Assembly (NCBI GenBank): GCA_025800345.1
Contig: JAOXSB010000069.1
Span: 1-55,689 of the forward strand
Direction of reading: 5' to 3'
Length of the DNA: 55,689 nucleotides
Origin: Mangrovicoccus sp.
Lineage (GTDB): Bacteria > Pseudomonadota > Alphaproteobacteria > Rhodobacterales > Rhodobacteraceae
Position 1 is the stretch's first letter. Every line of letters begins with the position of its first letter. This document shows positions 36,745-45,648 of the stretch, one piece after another. The notes beneath the pieces were generated by a model, which saw only the letters and a list, made by a program, of their open reading frames with translations, did not search any database and was not told the origin of the DNA. The position numbers were made by a program, and so were the translations under genes.

Positions 36745-38904
36745 ATGACTGACCCCGCAATCACCCCGGATCTGATCCAAGCCCATGGGCTGAGCCCCGA
36801 TGAATACGCGCGGATCCTTGAGATTATTGGGCGAGAGCCAAGCTTTACCGAGTTGGGGATCTTCTCGGCCATGTGGAACGAGCATTGTTCCTATAAATCC
36901 TCCAAGAAATGGCTCCGCACCCTGCCTACTGAGGGGCCACAGGTCATCTGCGGGCCGGGCGAGAATGCCGGCATTGTCGATATCGGCGATGGCCAAGCGG
37001 TGGTTTTCAAAATGGAAAGCCATAACCACCCCTCTTATATCGAGCCCTATCAAGGGGCCGCCACCGGTGTGGGCGGTATTCTGCGCGATGTCTTCACCAT
37101 GGGTGCGCGGCCCATCGCAGCGATGAATGCGCTGAGCTTTGGCAGCCCCGATCACCCTAAAACCCGCCAGCTTGTGCATGGGGTGGTTGAAGGCGTGGGC
37201 GGGTATGGCAATTGCTTTGGCGTGCCCACCGTGGGCGGCGAAGTGCGCTTCCACCCGGCCTATAACGGCAATTGCTTGGTCAATGCTTTTGCCGCGGGCC
37301 TGGCGGAGACTGACAAGATTTTCTATTCCGCCGCCTCTGGTCTGGGCATGCCCGTTGTGTATCTGGGCGCAAAAACCGGCCGCGATGGGGTTGGCGGGGC
37401 CACCATGGCCAGCGCCGAATTCGACGAGACAATCGAAGAAAAACGACCCACGGTCCAAGTGGGCGATCCCTTCACCGAAAAGCGCCTGATGGAGGCTTGC
37501 CTAGAGCTGATGACCACGGGCGCAGTGATCTCGATCCAGGATATGGGCGCTGCGGGCCTGACCTGCTCTGCGGTCGAGATGGGCGATAAGGGTGATCTGG
37601 GTATCAAGCTCAACCTTGATGCGGTGCCCGTGCGCGAAGACGCCATGACCGCCTATGAGATGATGCTTTCGGAAAGCCAAGAGCGCATGCTGATGGTGCT
37701 GCGCCCGGAAAAAGAGGCCGAGGCCAAAGCGATCTTCGACAAATGGGATCTGGATTTCGCCATTGTCGGCGAAACCATCGCCGAGGACCGGTTCATTGTG
37801 GAACATGGCGGCGCGCTGAAAGCGGATTTGCCGCTGAAAGCGCTGTCTGGCACGGCCCCGGAATATGACCGCCCCTGGGTGCCCACGCCGCAGGCCGAGG
37901 CCCTGGCAGACACTCCTGAGATTGACCCGATTGAGGGCCTAAAGGCGCTGATCTCCAGCCCCAATTACACGGCCAAGCAATGGGTTTACGAGCAATATGA
38001 CAGCCAGGTGATGGGCGACACGCTGCGCATTCCCGGCGCGGGCGCTGGCATTGTGCGGGTCCATGGCACCGATAAAGCCTTGGCCTTCACCTCTGATGTG
38101 ACCCCGCGCTATGTGCGTGCCAATCCGGTTGAGGGCGGCAAACAAGCGGTGGCCGAGGCCTATCGCAACCTGATCGCTGTGGGCACAAAGCCTTTGGCCA
38201 CCACTGACAATATGAATTTCGGCAATCCCGAAAAGCCCGAGATCATGGGCCAGTTTGTGGGCGCGATCCAAGGCATCGGCGCGGCCTGTATCGCCCTGGA
38301 TATGCCCATCGTGTCGGGCAATGTGAGCCTTTATAATGAAACCGACGGACAACCCATTCTGCCCACCCCCACCATTGGCGCGGTCGGCCTTGCAGCCTCG
38401 CAAGAGGATCTGATCGATGGCGTTGCCCGCGACGGGCATGTGGCGTTGCTGATCGGCGGGGCCGGCAGCCATCTGGGGCAATCGGCGCTGCTGGCCGAGG
38501 CTTTAGGCCGCGAAGAAGGCGATGCGCCCGCCGTGGATCTGGAAGCGGAGCGGAAAACCGGCGATTTTATCCTGGCGCAGCGTGACTTGATCCGAGCTTG
38601 CAGCGATCTGGCCGATGGCGGGCTTGCTTTGGCCGCGTTTGAAATGGCTGAGGCCGCGGGCGTGGGCCTGTGTTTGGATAATGGCGATACGGCTTTCCTC
38701 TTTGGTGAGGATCAAGGCCGCTATCTTGTGGCCTGTAATTTCGATCAGGCTGAGGCCTTGATGATCGAGGCGGCCAAATCGGAGATCCCCATCGAAAGCG
38801 TGGGCCGGTTTGGCGGCAGCGATGTGAGCTTTGGCGCGGCCTCTGCACCTTTGAGCGCGCTCTCCGAAAGCTTCCGCGCCAGCTTTGGCCTAACCTTTGC
38901 TTAA
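36745..38904 (+). CDS. purL: Phosphoribosylformylglycinamidine synthase subunit PurL
   Basis: PurL is the ATP-dependent subunit that turns FGAR to FGAM in purine synthesis, working with separate PurQ and PurS proteins. The 719-residue protein is the small form (not the 1300-residue fusion). It contains [32 protein letters not shown] blocks and DMGAAGL. The second half repeats the ATP-binding fold ([21 protein letters not shown]). The ATG at 36745 starts the family sequence; the frame is open further upstream without conserved residues. bolA and grxD follow on the same strand. Confidence 0.97.
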   Translation: MTDPAITPDLIQAHGLSPDEYARILEIIGREPSFTELGIFSAMWNEHCSYKSSKKWLRTLPTEGPQVICGPGENAGIVDIGDGQAVVFKMESHNHPSYIEPYQGAATGVGGILRDVFTMGARPIAAMNALSFGSPDHPKTRQLVHGVVEGVGGYGNCFGVPTVGGEVRFHPAYNGNCLVNAFAAGLAETDKIFYSAASGLGMPVVYLGAKTGRDGVGGATMASAEFDETIEEKRPTVQVGDPFTEKRLMEACLELMTTGAVISIQDMGAAGLTCSAVEMGDKGDLGIKLNLDAVPVREDAMTAYEMMLSESQERMLMVLRPEKEAEAKAIFDKWDLDFAIVGETIAEDRFIVEHGGALKADLPLKALSGTAPEYDRPWVPTPQAEALADTPEIDPIEGLKALISSPNYTAKQWVYEQYDSQVMGDTLRIPGAGAGIVRVHGTDKALAFTSDVTPRYVRANPVEGGKQAVAEAYRNLIAVGTKPLATTDNMNFGNPEKPEIMGQFVGAIQGIGAACIALDMPIVSGNVSLYNETDGQPILPTPTIGAVGLAASQEDLIDGVARDGHVALLIGGAGSHLGQSALLAEALGREEGDAPAVDLEAERKTGDFILAQRDLIRACSDLADGGLALAAFEMAEAAGVGLCLDNGDTAFLFGEDQGRYLVACNFDQAEALMIEAAKSEIPIESVGRFGGSDVSFGAASAPLSALSESFRASFGLTFA

Positions 38905-38910
38905 GATTTC

Positions 38911-38956
38911 CTAGGCGTGCCGTGCCAAGCTTGTCCTGGCCCGGCCGCGCGCCTAG
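38911..38956 (+). other. Hairpin in the purL-bolA spacer
   Basis: CTAGGCG (38911-38917) pairs with CGCCTAG (38950-38956) around a 32-base GC-rich loop with internal complementarity. There is no T-run after it. It could attenuate read-through from purL or stabilise the purL mRNA end. Confidence 0.35.
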
Positions 38957-38983
38957 ATTATGAGATAACCACGAGGAATTCCC

Positions 38984-39220
38984 ATGACTGTACAAGCTTC
39001 TGATATCGAAGCTCTGATCCGCGAGAGCTTTCCCGACGCTAAGATCACCGTGCTTGGCGATGATGGCTCGCATTTTTCCGCTGAAGTGATCGATGAAAGC
39101 TTTCGCGGTAAAAACCGGGTACAGCAGCAACGCGCGGTCTATGCCGCGCTCAAGGGCAAAATGGATGGCTCGGACGGTGAAGTGCATGCACTTGCCTTGA
39201 CCACCAGCGCCCCAGAATAA
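38984..39220 (+). CDS. bolA: BolA-family protein
   Basis: The 78-residue protein is a single BolA domain with the characteristic DGSHFSAEVIDESFRGKNRVQQQRAVYAAL segment, including the conserved His of the cluster-binding site. BolA proteins bind monothiol glutaredoxins through a shared [2Fe-2S] cluster and act in iron-sulfur delivery or iron sensing. The monothiol glutaredoxin gene lies 182 bases downstream, in keeping with this pairing. GAGG lies 7 bases before the ATG. Confidence 0.95.
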   Translation: MTVQASDIEALIRESFPDAKITVLGDDGSHFSAEVIDESFRGKNRVQQQRAVYAALKGKMDGSDGEVHALALTTSAPE

Positions 39221-39287
39221 TCGCGCCGCCCTTGGGCAGATTTTCGCCGAGCCCGCCCGCAATATGACCGCTTGATGACGTCAACGT

Positions 39288-39324
39288 GCCAAGCTGACCG
39301 GGCCAAACCGGGCACCCCCTTGGC
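39288..39324 (+). other. Inverted repeat in the bolA-grxD spacer
   Basis: GCCAAG (39288-39293) pairs with CTTGGC (39319-39324), with inner complementarity, in the middle of the 182-base spacer. The symmetric octamer TGACGTCA occurs at 39276-39283. These may be a weak bolA terminator and an operator of grxD respectively; neither is certain. Confidence 0.3.
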
Positions 39325-39402
39325 TTCTGCCCCCGCCAGCGCCATATTTCTTCTCAAGGTAAACACGCAGCCCCCCAGCTGATCGTCTTCCAGGAGCCCA
39401 TG

Positions 39403-39768
39403 ATGACCACAACCGTCACCGATCAAATCAAATCCACTGTCGACGCCAATGATGTTGTTCTTTTTATGAAAGGCAACAAAGCGATGCCCCAATGCGGCTT
39501 TTCCAGCCGTGTGGCAGGTGTGCTGAACTATATGGGCGTGGATTTCGCTGATGTAGATGTGCTGGCCGACGAAGCTCTGCGCCAAGGCATCAAAGAATAC
39601 AGCGAATGGCCCACCATTCCGCAGCTTTACATCAAGGGCGAATTTGTCGGCGGCTGCGATATTGTCACAGAAATGACCCTTTCGGGGGAATTGGATCAAT
39701 TGTTTGAATCCAATGCCATCGCATTCGACAAAGCTGCGGCCGACAAAATCCGCGAAGCAAACGCGTAA
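39403..39768 (+). CDS. grxD: Monothiol glutaredoxin, Grx4/GrxD type
   Basis: The 121-residue protein has the CGFS active site (MPQCGFSSRV) and the glutathione-binding blocks WPTIPQLYIKGEFVGGCDI, the hallmarks of class II monothiol glutaredoxins. These bind a [2Fe-2S] cluster with glutathione and BolA. Two adjacent ATG codons are present (39400 and 39403); the second is preferred because AGGAG sits 6 bases before it. It converges with zapA. Confidence 0.96.
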   Translation: MTTTVTDQIKSTVDANDVVLFMKGNKAMPQCGFSSRVAGVLNYMGVDFADVDVLADEALRQGIKEYSEWPTIPQLYIKGEFVGGCDIVTEMTLSGELDQLFESNAIAFDKAAADKIREANA

Positions 39769-39783
39769 TCCGCGCTTGGGCTC

Positions 39784-39806
39784 AGGCCGGCATTACGCGC
39801 CGGCCT
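39784..39806. terminator. Hairpin at the convergent grxD/zapA ends
   Basis: The perfect 8-base stem AGGCCGGC/GCCGGCCT (39784-39791 and 39799-39806) has a 7-base loop that contains the zapA stop codon (39793-39795). No T-run follows on either strand, so it is a hairpin-type end or mRNA stabiliser rather than a classical terminator. Confidence 0.45.
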
Positions 39807-40179
39807 GTCCTTCCATGATCTCGGCCAATGCTTCGGCCTGAGAGGTCAATTCGCTCAAAGCAGCGGTAAATTCTGCCGAAACCGCCTCGCCCGCGCCCGC
39901 CGCAGCGGGAGTGGCTTGCAATTCCTCGATCAAAGCTTGCTGCGAGAGCGCTTTTTCTTCCAGGGCGCGCATCTGCTCTTCCATGCCTGCGGCTTTATCC
40001 GCCAGCATCAGCCCGGCCATAAGCAGCATGCGGGTTTCAGGCATACGGCCCAATTGATCCCCCAAAAGCGCCGCTTCCCCGTCCAGCAATTGCGCCGCTT
40101 GGGTCAGAAAGCTTTGCTCGCCCTCTTGGCAGGCCACGGTAAATTCGCGCCCGCCCACTGCGATTTTCACCTCAGGCAT
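39793..40179 (-). CDS. zapA: Cell division protein ZapA
   Basis: ZapA binds and bundles FtsZ at the division site. The 128-residue protein has the N-terminal ZapA fold (VKIAVGGREFTVACQEGEQSFL), a conserved helix with MLLMAGLMLADKAAGMEEQM, and a coiled-coil C-terminal half. The C-terminal extension is longer than in E. coli ZapA, as is usual for alphaproteobacteria. Its 5' end overlaps the upstream coiled-coil gene by 8 bases, so the two are translationally coupled. Confidence 0.93.
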   Translation of the reverse strand: MPEVKIAVGGREFTVACQEGEQSFLTQAAQLLDGEAALLGDQLGRMPETRMLLMAGLMLADKAAGMEEQMRALEEKALSQQALIEELQATPAAAGAGEAVSAEFTAALSELTSQAEALAEIMEGQAGA

Positions 40180-40876
40180 CGGCTGCCTCCTCTAGCATGG
40201 GGCGCAAAGCTGCCAAAACGCCGTCCAGTTCCGCGCGATCAGCAGCACGCACCGCCACCAACGCATCCAATTCCGCTTGCAGCCCGCCATTGATCAAATC
40301 CGCATCGGGCAAACCGGCGGCATGAGCTTCGCGCAAAGCGGCGTTATTGCTGCGCAGCTGACGATTGGCCTCGCGCAATTTATCGGCGCTGGCCTCTAGC
40401 GCATCAATCCGCCCACGCAGATCATCCACTTCACTGCGCGCTTCGGCGGTTTTTAACGTCTCGCGCTCGGAAAAACGTTGGGCGCGCTCTTCTAATTCCT
40501 CGCGCAAAGCTTCTGCCGCATCGCGGCTTTCCACAAGGCGGCCTTGCTCTGCAATCGCTTCAGCCAGGGTTTCCGCCTGGGCCTCACGCTCGCGCCGCTC
40601 CCCTTCCAAAGCGTCTTCCAAGGCTGCGCGGGTTTCCGCGGCCTCGGCCAATTCGGCCTCTAACGTGGCCAAGGCTTCGGGGTCTGCGCCTTCAGGCGCA
40701 TCGCCTGATGTCATCTCCAAATCTGTGATTTTCGCGGTCAAAACCGCATTTTCTTCGCGCAAAGCTGCCAATTCAGCAGCCCCATCGGCGGTCGAATTCT
40801 CCACCGCGCTATGTGCCAGAGCAATGCGCTGCAATGCCTCTGATAACCGCCGTTCTAGCTCTTCCAGCTCGGCCAT
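40172..40876 (-). CDS. Coiled-coil protein co-transcribed with zapA
   Basis: The 234-residue protein, counted from the ATG at 40876 with GGAG 8 bases upstream, is almost entirely helical and very rich in Ala, Glu, Leu and Arg. Clear heptad patterns run from about residue 5 to 190. There is no signal peptide, membrane helix or catalytic motif. The frame is open to 41014, but the extra N-terminus looks non-coding. In alphaproteobacteria small coiled-coil genes are commonly paired with zapA, so a role in the FtsZ ring is a reasonable inference. Confidence 0.8.
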   Translation of the reverse strand: MAELEELERRLSEALQRIALAHSAVENSTADGAAELAALREENAVLTAKITDLEMTSGDAPEGADPEALATLEAELAEAAETRAALEDALEGERREREAQAETLAEAIAEQGRLVESRDAAEALREELEERAQRFSERETLKTAEARSEVDDLRGRIDALEASADKLREANRQLRSNNAALREAHAAGLPDADLINGGLQAELDALVAVRAADRAELDGVLAALRPMLEEAADA

Positions 40877-41117
40877 GCCAATCTCCGCCTCTGGGAGCCC
40901 TTTAAGGCCCCGTTTTCTACCGGGTCTCCTGCCCGACTCACCACGCGCTATAGCCACCAGACAATGCAGCAGGGTACAAGTCCACAGCAGGCCAAACCCA
41001 GACCCGCCCGTCAAGGGCTGGATATTTGGGCGCCCTGCTCACAAAGCGTTCTTGCACTTTCACGGGCAGCGCCTTAGGGCCAAGCGAACCTGACATCGCC
41101 TACCGAGGAGAAAATCG
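40877..41117. promoter_or_regulatory. Divergent promoter region zapA unit / tkt
   Basis: This 241-base spacer separates the zapA unit from tkt. It ends with a strong GAGGAG ribosome site before the tkt GTG. Unlike the GAPDH spacers it contains no TTAGCG/CGCTAA-type palindrome. I see no clear promoter boxes. Confidence 0.4.
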
Positions 41118-43136
41118 GTGAATATCGAGTTACTGCGCGCGCGCGATCCTGAGCATTGGATGAAAGCCTGTGCCATTCGAGCCCTCACGCTCGATGCGGT
41201 GGCCGGTGCCAATTCTGGCCATTCCGGCATGCCCATGGGCATGGCTGATGTGGCCACTGTGCTGTTTGAAAAGCATCTGAAATTTGACGCAAGCGCGCCG
41301 GGCTGGCCCGACCGCGACCGGTTTATCTTGTCGGCCGGCCATGGCTCTATGCTGCTTTACTCTTTGCTCTATCTCACCGGCTATCCGGAGATGACCCATG
41401 AGCAGATCAAATCCTTCCGCCAGCTTGGGGCGCGCAGCGCGGGCCATCCTGAATACGGGCACGCACCGGGGATCGAGACCACCACAGGGCCCTTGGGCCA
41501 AGGGATTGCCACCGCCGTTGGTTTTGCCCTGGCCGAAGAAATCCTGCGCGCCCGCTTTGGCGCGAAGATCGTTGATCACCACACCTATGTGATCGCCGGT
41601 GATGGCTGCCTTATGGAAGGCGTGAGCCAAGAGGCGATTTCCCTGGCCGGTCGCCAAGAGCTGTCCAAGCTGATCGTGCTGTGGGATGACAATGGCATCA
41701 CCATTGATGGCACCGTGGATATCGCCGATCGCACCGATCAGATCGCCCGGTTCAAAGCCTCTGGCTGGTCCGTTTTTGAATGCGATGGTCATGACGCCGC
41801 CGAAATCGACGCGGCCTTGGTGGAAGCTAAGAAAGCCAAAACCCCGTCCTTGATTGCGTGCAAAACTCATATCGCTTTGGGCTCATCGGCCCAAGACACC
41901 CCCAAAGGCCATGGCGCCCTGACCGATGCGCAATTGGTGGCCGATACCAAAGCCGCTTATGGCTGGGAATATGGCCCTTATGAGGTGCCCGCCGAGATCA
42001 AATCCCAATGGGAAGCCATCGGCAGCCGCGGCAGCGCCACCCATGCGGAATGGAAATCGCGCCTTGAAGGGCTTTCCAGCGCGAAACAGCGCGAATTTGC
42101 CCGCATGATCGCCGGTGAGGCCCCGAAAAAGCTTTCGGCCACGATCAAAGCGCTGAAAAAGCAATATGTCGAAGACATGCCCAAAGTCGCGACCCGTAAG
42201 GCCAGCGAAATGGCGCTGGACGCGATCAATGCGATCATGCCTGAAACTGTTGGTGGCTCGGCCGATCTGACCGGATCCAACAACACCAAGACCAAGGATC
42301 TGGGCATTCACGAACCCGGGGCTCGCAAAGGTCGCTATCTGCATTACGGCATCCGCGAACATGGGATGGCTGCGGCCATGAACGGGATCTCGCTGCATGG
42401 CGGTTTGCGCGCTTATGGCGGCACTTTCATGGTGTTTTCCGATTATGCACGCGGCGCGATGCGGCTTTCATCGCTGATGCAGCAGCCGGTGACCTATGTG
42501 CTGACCCATGATTCCATCGGTCTGGGCGAAGATGGCCCCACCCACCAGCCGGTGGAGCATCTGGCCATGCTGCGCGCCACGCCCAATACCATGGTCTTCC
42601 GGCCCGCAGATGCCACGGAAACGGCCGAGGCTTGGGAGATCGCTCTGCAATCGCAAAGCACCCCATCTGTTCTCGCCCTGTCTCGCCAAGGCCTGCCTGC
42701 CGTGCGCGACAGTTTCAAAACCAAGAACCTTGTGGCCCAAGGGGCCTATGTTCTGGCCGAAGCCGAAGGCAAACGCCAAGCGATCTTGCTGGCCACGGGC
42801 TCTGAGGTGTCAATCGCCCTGAAAGCCCGTGAGATCTTGCAAGCCGAAGGCATCGGCACCCGCGTGGTTTCCATGCCCTGTTGGGAGCTGTTCGCCCAGC
42901 AAGACGAAGCCTATCGCAAACGTGTGCTGCCGGCGGGCCCTGTGCGTGTGGGGATTGAGGCGGCCAGCAGCTTTGGCTGGGACCGTTGGCTTTCCGGCGA
43001 GCGCGGCAAATCGGCCAAAGCCGGTTTTGTCGGTATGGAAAGCTTTGGTGCCTCGGCCCCGGCAGATGTGCTTTATGAGCATTTCGGCATCACTGCTGAA
43101 GCGGCCGCAGAAAAGGTGCGCGCGCTTTTGGGCTAA
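41118..43136 (+). CDS. tkt: Transketolase
   Basis: This thiamine-diphosphate enzyme moves two-carbon units between sugar phosphates in the pentose phosphate and Calvin cycles. The 672-residue protein has the N-terminal [16 protein letters not shown] block, the TPP motif [18 protein letters not shown] with WDDN, and the transketolase signature [22 protein letters not shown] segment near residue 413. The start is GTG with GAGGAG upstream. A U-tract terminator at 43171-43203 ends the gene, so the following GAPDH genes have their own promoters. Confidence 0.97.
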   Translation: MNIELLRARDPEHWMKACAIRALTLDAVAGANSGHSGMPMGMADVATVLFEKHLKFDASAPGWPDRDRFILSAGHGSMLLYSLLYLTGYPEMTHEQIKSFRQLGARSAGHPEYGHAPGIETTTGPLGQGIATAVGFALAEEILRARFGAKIVDHHTYVIAGDGCLMEGVSQEAISLAGRQELSKLIVLWDDNGITIDGTVDIADRTDQIARFKASGWSVFECDGHDAAEIDAALVEAKKAKTPSLIACKTHIALGSSAQDTPKGHGALTDAQLVADTKAAYGWEYGPYEVPAEIKSQWEAIGSRGSATHAEWKSRLEGLSSAKQREFARMIAGEAPKKLSATIKALKKQYVEDMPKVATRKASEMALDAINAIMPETVGGSADLTGSNNTKTKDLGIHEPGARKGRYLHYGIREHGMAAAMNGISLHGGLRAYGGTFMVFSDYARGAMRLSSLMQQPVTYVLTHDSIGLGEDGPTHQPVEHLAMLRATPNTMVFRPADATETAEAWEIALQSQSTPSVLALSRQGLPAVRDSFKTKNLVAQGAYVLAEAEGKRQAILLATGSEVSIALKAREILQAEGIGTRVVSMPCWELFAQQDEAYRKRVLPAGPVRVGIEAASSFGWDRWLSGERGKSAKAGFVGMESFGASAPADVLYEHFGITAEAAAEKVRALLG

Positions 43137-43170
43137 GCCCATCACCAGCGGCCTTGCTGCCATAAAATCC

Positions 43171-43203
43171 GCCCAGAGTGTTGAAAACGCTCTGGGCTTT
43201 TTT
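43171..43203 (+). terminator. Intrinsic terminator of tkt
   Basis: The 8-base stem GCCCAGAG/CTCTGGGC (43171-43178 and 43190-43197) is followed by six T. Confidence 0.9.
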
Positions 43204-43258
43204 CTGCCTGCGCGATGGGCAGGATTCGCTCAAAGGCTCTTTGCCGCAAAAGCTGCGC

Positions 43259-43277
43259 AACGGTTACCGGTACCGTT
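43259..43277. promoter_or_regulatory. LacI-type palindrome A upstream of the first GAPDH gene
   Basis: The near-perfect palindrome AACGG-TTACCGGTA-CCGTT, centred on the 8-base symmetric TACCGGTA, has the central CG-containing symmetry usual for LacI-family operators. It overlaps palindrome B by 3 bases and lies about 145 bases before the gapB-like start. Confidence 0.5.
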
Positions 43278-43286
43278 CACGCTAAC
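43275..43286. promoter_or_regulatory. LacI-type palindrome B upstream of the first GAPDH gene
   Basis: GTTCACGCTAAC has a perfect right half (GCTAAC) and a left half with two mismatches to GTTAGC. It lies exactly 20 bases (two helical turns) before palindrome C. B together with its downstream flank GGTCGCAG matches the site and flank before the second GAPDH gene at 14 of 16 positions. Confidence 0.45.
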
Positions 43287-43294
43287 AGGTCGCA

Positions 43295-43306
43295 GTTATC
43301 GCTAAC
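43295..43306. promoter_or_regulatory. LacI-type palindrome C upstream of the first GAPDH gene
   Basis: GTTATCGCTAAC, extended to 14 bases, is the reverse complement of the site at 44555-44568 at 13 of 14 positions. The presence of the same operator sequence before both GAPDH genes is strong evidence for a shared regulator. A possible promoter (TTTGTG, 17 bases, TATATC at 43355-43360) lies just downstream. Confidence 0.6.
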
Positions 43307-43420
43307 ATGTTGTGTTAATGACGAATTTCGCTTTGTGAAGCCGCAGATAAAGACTATATCCGGGCCAGAAAATATGACGCGGTCTGTGTGACGTAAGACC
43401 GCTTGTTCAGGAGAGTTCCC

Positions 43421-44422
43421 ATGACGATCACTGTCGGCATCAACGGTTTTGGCCGCATCGGTCGCTGCACCCTGTCTCATATCGCGCAATCGGGCCGCAA
43501 TGATGTGCAAGTGGTCAAGATCAACGCCTCTGGCCCGATCGAAACCAATGCCCATCTGCTGCGCTATGACAGCGTGCATGGCCGTTTTGCTGGCGATATC
43601 CGCGTAGAGGGCAATGCCCTGGATCTGGGCCAAGGCCCGATCGAAGTGATGTCCAGCTATGATCCGACCGAATTGGATTGGTCCGGCGTGGATGTGGTGA
43701 TGGAATGCACCGGCAAATTCAACGAGCGTGACAAAGCCGCTGTTCACCTAGAGCATGGCGCGAAATCGGTTCTGGTCTCGGCCCCGGCCAAGAAAGCCGA
43801 TAAAACCATCGTCTATGGCGTGAACCACCGCGAATTGCTGGCCGAGCATAAAGTTGTCTCCAACGGCTCTTGCACCACCAACTGCCTGGCCCCTCTGGCC
43901 AAGGTGCTCAATGACGCTATCGGCATCGAGCGCGGGATCATGACCACGATCCACAGCTATACTGGCGACCAGCCGACCCTGGACCGTCGCCACAAGGATC
44001 TTTACCGCGCTCGCGCTGCGGCCATGGCGATGATCCCAACCTCCACCGGCGCAGCCAAAGCGCTGAAAGAGGTTCTGCCCGAGCTGGAAGGCAAATTGGA
44101 CGGCTCCGCCATCCGCGTGCCAACCCCGAATGTCTCGGCTGTGGATCTGACCTTCGAAGCGGGCAAAGACGTCACTGTCGAAGATGTGAACGAAGTGATG
44201 CGCGAAGCGGCCAGCGGCCATATGGGCAAAGTATTGGGCTATGATCCCGAACCCAAAGTCTCCATCGACTTTAACCATACCGAGTTCTCTTCGATCTTCG
44301 CGCCCGATCAGACCAAGGTCATGGGTGGCCGCACCGTGCGCGTGCTGGCGTGGTATGACAATGAATGGGGCTTTTCCTGCCGCATGGCCGATGTGGCCGG
44401 CGCCATGGGACGCCTGCTTTAA
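43421..44422 (+). CDS. Glyceraldehyde-3-phosphate dehydrogenase, GapB-like (probably NADP-preferring)
   Basis: The 333-residue protein has the GAPDH Rossmann start INGFGRIGR, the catalytic cysteine motif SNGSCTTNCLAP and the C-terminal WYDNEWGFSC. After the second beta-strand it reads KINASGP, with Ala in place of the Asp that selects NAD. It also has GKFNERDKA and VRVLAWYDNEWGFSCRM. These features resemble Bacillus GapB, a gluconeogenic NADP-using enzyme, so that role is inferred. The ATG at 43421 follows AGGAGA; the frame is open 6 codons upstream. Three palindromes lie upstream and a terminator lies downstream. Confidence 0.9.
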   Translation: MTITVGINGFGRIGRCTLSHIAQSGRNDVQVVKINASGPIETNAHLLRYDSVHGRFAGDIRVEGNALDLGQGPIEVMSSYDPTELDWSGVDVVMECTGKFNERDKAAVHLEHGAKSVLVSAPAKKADKTIVYGVNHRELLAEHKVVSNGSCTTNCLAPLAKVLNDAIGIERGIMTTIHSYTGDQPTLDRRHKDLYRARAAAMAMIPTSTGAAKALKEVLPELEGKLDGSAIRVPTPNVSAVDLTFEAGKDVTVEDVNEVMREAASGHMGKVLGYDPEPKVSIDFNHTEFSSIFAPDQTKVMGGRTVRVLAWYDNEWGFSCRMADVAGAMGRLL

Positions 44423-44450
44423 GCCAGCCACCGTTCATTCAGTTTTGAAA

Positions 44451-44476
44451 AGCCCCGCCATTGGCGGGGTTTTTCG
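44451..44476 (+). terminator. Intrinsic terminator of the first GAPDH gene
   Basis: The perfect 7-base stem CCCCGCC/GGCGGGG (44453-44459 and 44463-44469) has a 3-base loop and is followed by five T. It separates transcription of the two GAPDH genes. Confidence 0.9.
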
Positions 44477-44554
44477 TTTTTGCGCGTTTTTTAGGTTTTC
44501 GCCCCCCAATAATGCGCGGATTGCTTCCTGCCTGCTTGACCTAGCGTCGAAAAA

Positions 44555-44568
44555 TGTTAGCGATAACA
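44555..44568. promoter_or_regulatory. LacI-type operator upstream of the second GAPDH gene
   Basis: TGTTAGCGATAACA is a palindrome with one central mismatch, ending 23 bases before the ATG. A TTGACC at 44536-44541 could be a -35 box, with the operator covering the -10 and start region. That geometry would suit repression. The site is the same as palindrome C of the first gene, in opposite orientation. Confidence 0.6.
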
Positions 44569-44591
44569 CGTCGCAGCTCTGGGAGGGCAAA

Positions 44592-45596
44592 ATGGCAGTG
44601 CAAGTAGCGATTAATGGTTTTGGGCGTATCGGGCGCAACATTCTGCGCGCGGTGCATGAATCTGGACGCGAAGATATCGACATTGTGGCGATCAATGATC
44701 TTGGCTCGGTCGAAAGCAACGCGCATCTGCTGAAATATGACAGCGTGCATGGGCGTTTCGCTGGCGATGTCACCCATGGGGAGGATTGGATCGATATTGG
44801 CCGCGGCCCGATCAAGGTCACCGCAGAGCGTGATCCGGCATCCTTGCCTTGGGCTGGTGTGGATCTGGTCATGGAATGCACCGGCCATTTCACCGCCCGC
44901 GATGACGCCGCAAAGCATCTGGAAAATGGAGCCACGCGGGTACTGGTCTCGGCTCCCTCCAAAGGCGCAGATCGGACCATCGTCAAAGGCGTGAATGAGG
45001 CCAGATTGCAAAAGGGCGATCTGGTGATTTCAAACGGATCCTGCACCACCAATTGCCTGGCCCCGGTGGCCAAAGTGCTCCATGAACGCGTGGGCATTGT
45101 CTCGGGGATGATGACCACAGTGCACAGCTATACGGGCGATCAGCCCACGTTAGACACATTGCACAAGGATCTTTACCGCGCCCGCGCTGCGGCCATGAAT
45201 ATGATCCCCACATCTACCGGCGCGGCCAAAGCCATTGGCTTGGTGCTGCCAGAGCTTGACGGGGTGCTGGATGGCACCGCCATTCGCGTGCCCACGCCCA
45301 ATGTCTCTTGTGTGGATCTGACCTTCCAAGCAAGCCGCCCCACCAATGAAGAAGAGATTAACAGCGCCATTGCAGAGGCAGCGCAGTCCGGGCCATTGCA
45401 AGGCATCTTGGGCTATAGCGAAGACCCGTTGGTCTCTATGGACCTTAACCATGATCCGCGATCGTCGATTTTCGCAGCGCCGCAAACCAAGGTGAAAAAT
45501 GGCACATTGGTGCGCATCCTGACCTGGTATGACAATGAATGGGGGTTCTCCAACCGGATGTGCGATACGGCCGTGGAGATCATGCAGCGCAGCTAA
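44592..45596 (+). CDS. gap: Glyceraldehyde-3-phosphate dehydrogenase, type I (GapA-like, NAD type)
   Basis: The 334-residue protein has INGFGRIGRNIL and, after the second beta-strand, AINDLGS with the Asp expected for NAD use. The catalytic motif SNGSCTTNCLAP and C-terminal WYDNEWGFSNRM follow, all typical of glycolytic GapA. The ATG at 44592 has GGGAGG just upstream; the reading frame runs back through the terminator of the previous gene, which is not real coding. It is a divergent paralogue of the first GAPDH rather than a recent copy. It ends near a hairpin shared with coaD. Confidence 0.95.
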   Translation: MAVQVAINGFGRIGRNILRAVHESGREDIDIVAINDLGSVESNAHLLKYDSVHGRFAGDVTHGEDWIDIGRGPIKVTAERDPASLPWAGVDLVMECTGHFTARDDAAKHLENGATRVLVSAPSKGADRTIVKGVNEARLQKGDLVISNGSCTTNCLAPVAKVLHERVGIVSGMMTTVHSYTGDQPTLDTLHKDLYRARAAAMNMIPTSTGAAKAIGLVLPELDGVLDGTAIRVPTPNVSCVDLTFQASRPTNEEEINSAIAEAAQSGPLQGILGYSEDPLVSMDLNHDPRSSIFAAPQTKVKNGTLVRILTWYDNEWGFSNRMCDTAVEIMQRS

Positions 45597-45604
45597 TGCG
45601 AAAA

Positions 45605-45628
45605 CAGCCGAAGGCGCGGGGCCTTCGG
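45605..45628 (-). terminator. Terminator-like hairpin between gap and coaD
   Basis: The 8-base stem CCGAAGGC/GCCTTCGG (45608-45615 and 45621-45628) has a 5-base loop. On the minus strand it is followed by CTGTTTT, so it best fits the coaD 3' end; the plus-strand tail has no T-run. Confidence 0.6.
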
Positions 45629-45648
45629 TTGCTCATGCGTTGGCCGTA

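Noticed and set aside
36543..36746. 67-codon basic frame on the minus strand starting opposite the purL ATG
   Set aside because: The amino-acid pattern looks fairly natural, but it runs through the LysR-side terminator, uses AGG codons rare in the neighbours, and has only a weak GGGG ribosome site. A profile or ribosome-profiling check could reopen it.
44241..44591. Upstream in-frame extension of the second GAPDH gene
   Set aside because: The extension crosses the end of the first GAPDH gene, its terminator and the operator. The family N-terminus and the GGGAGG site place the start at 44592.
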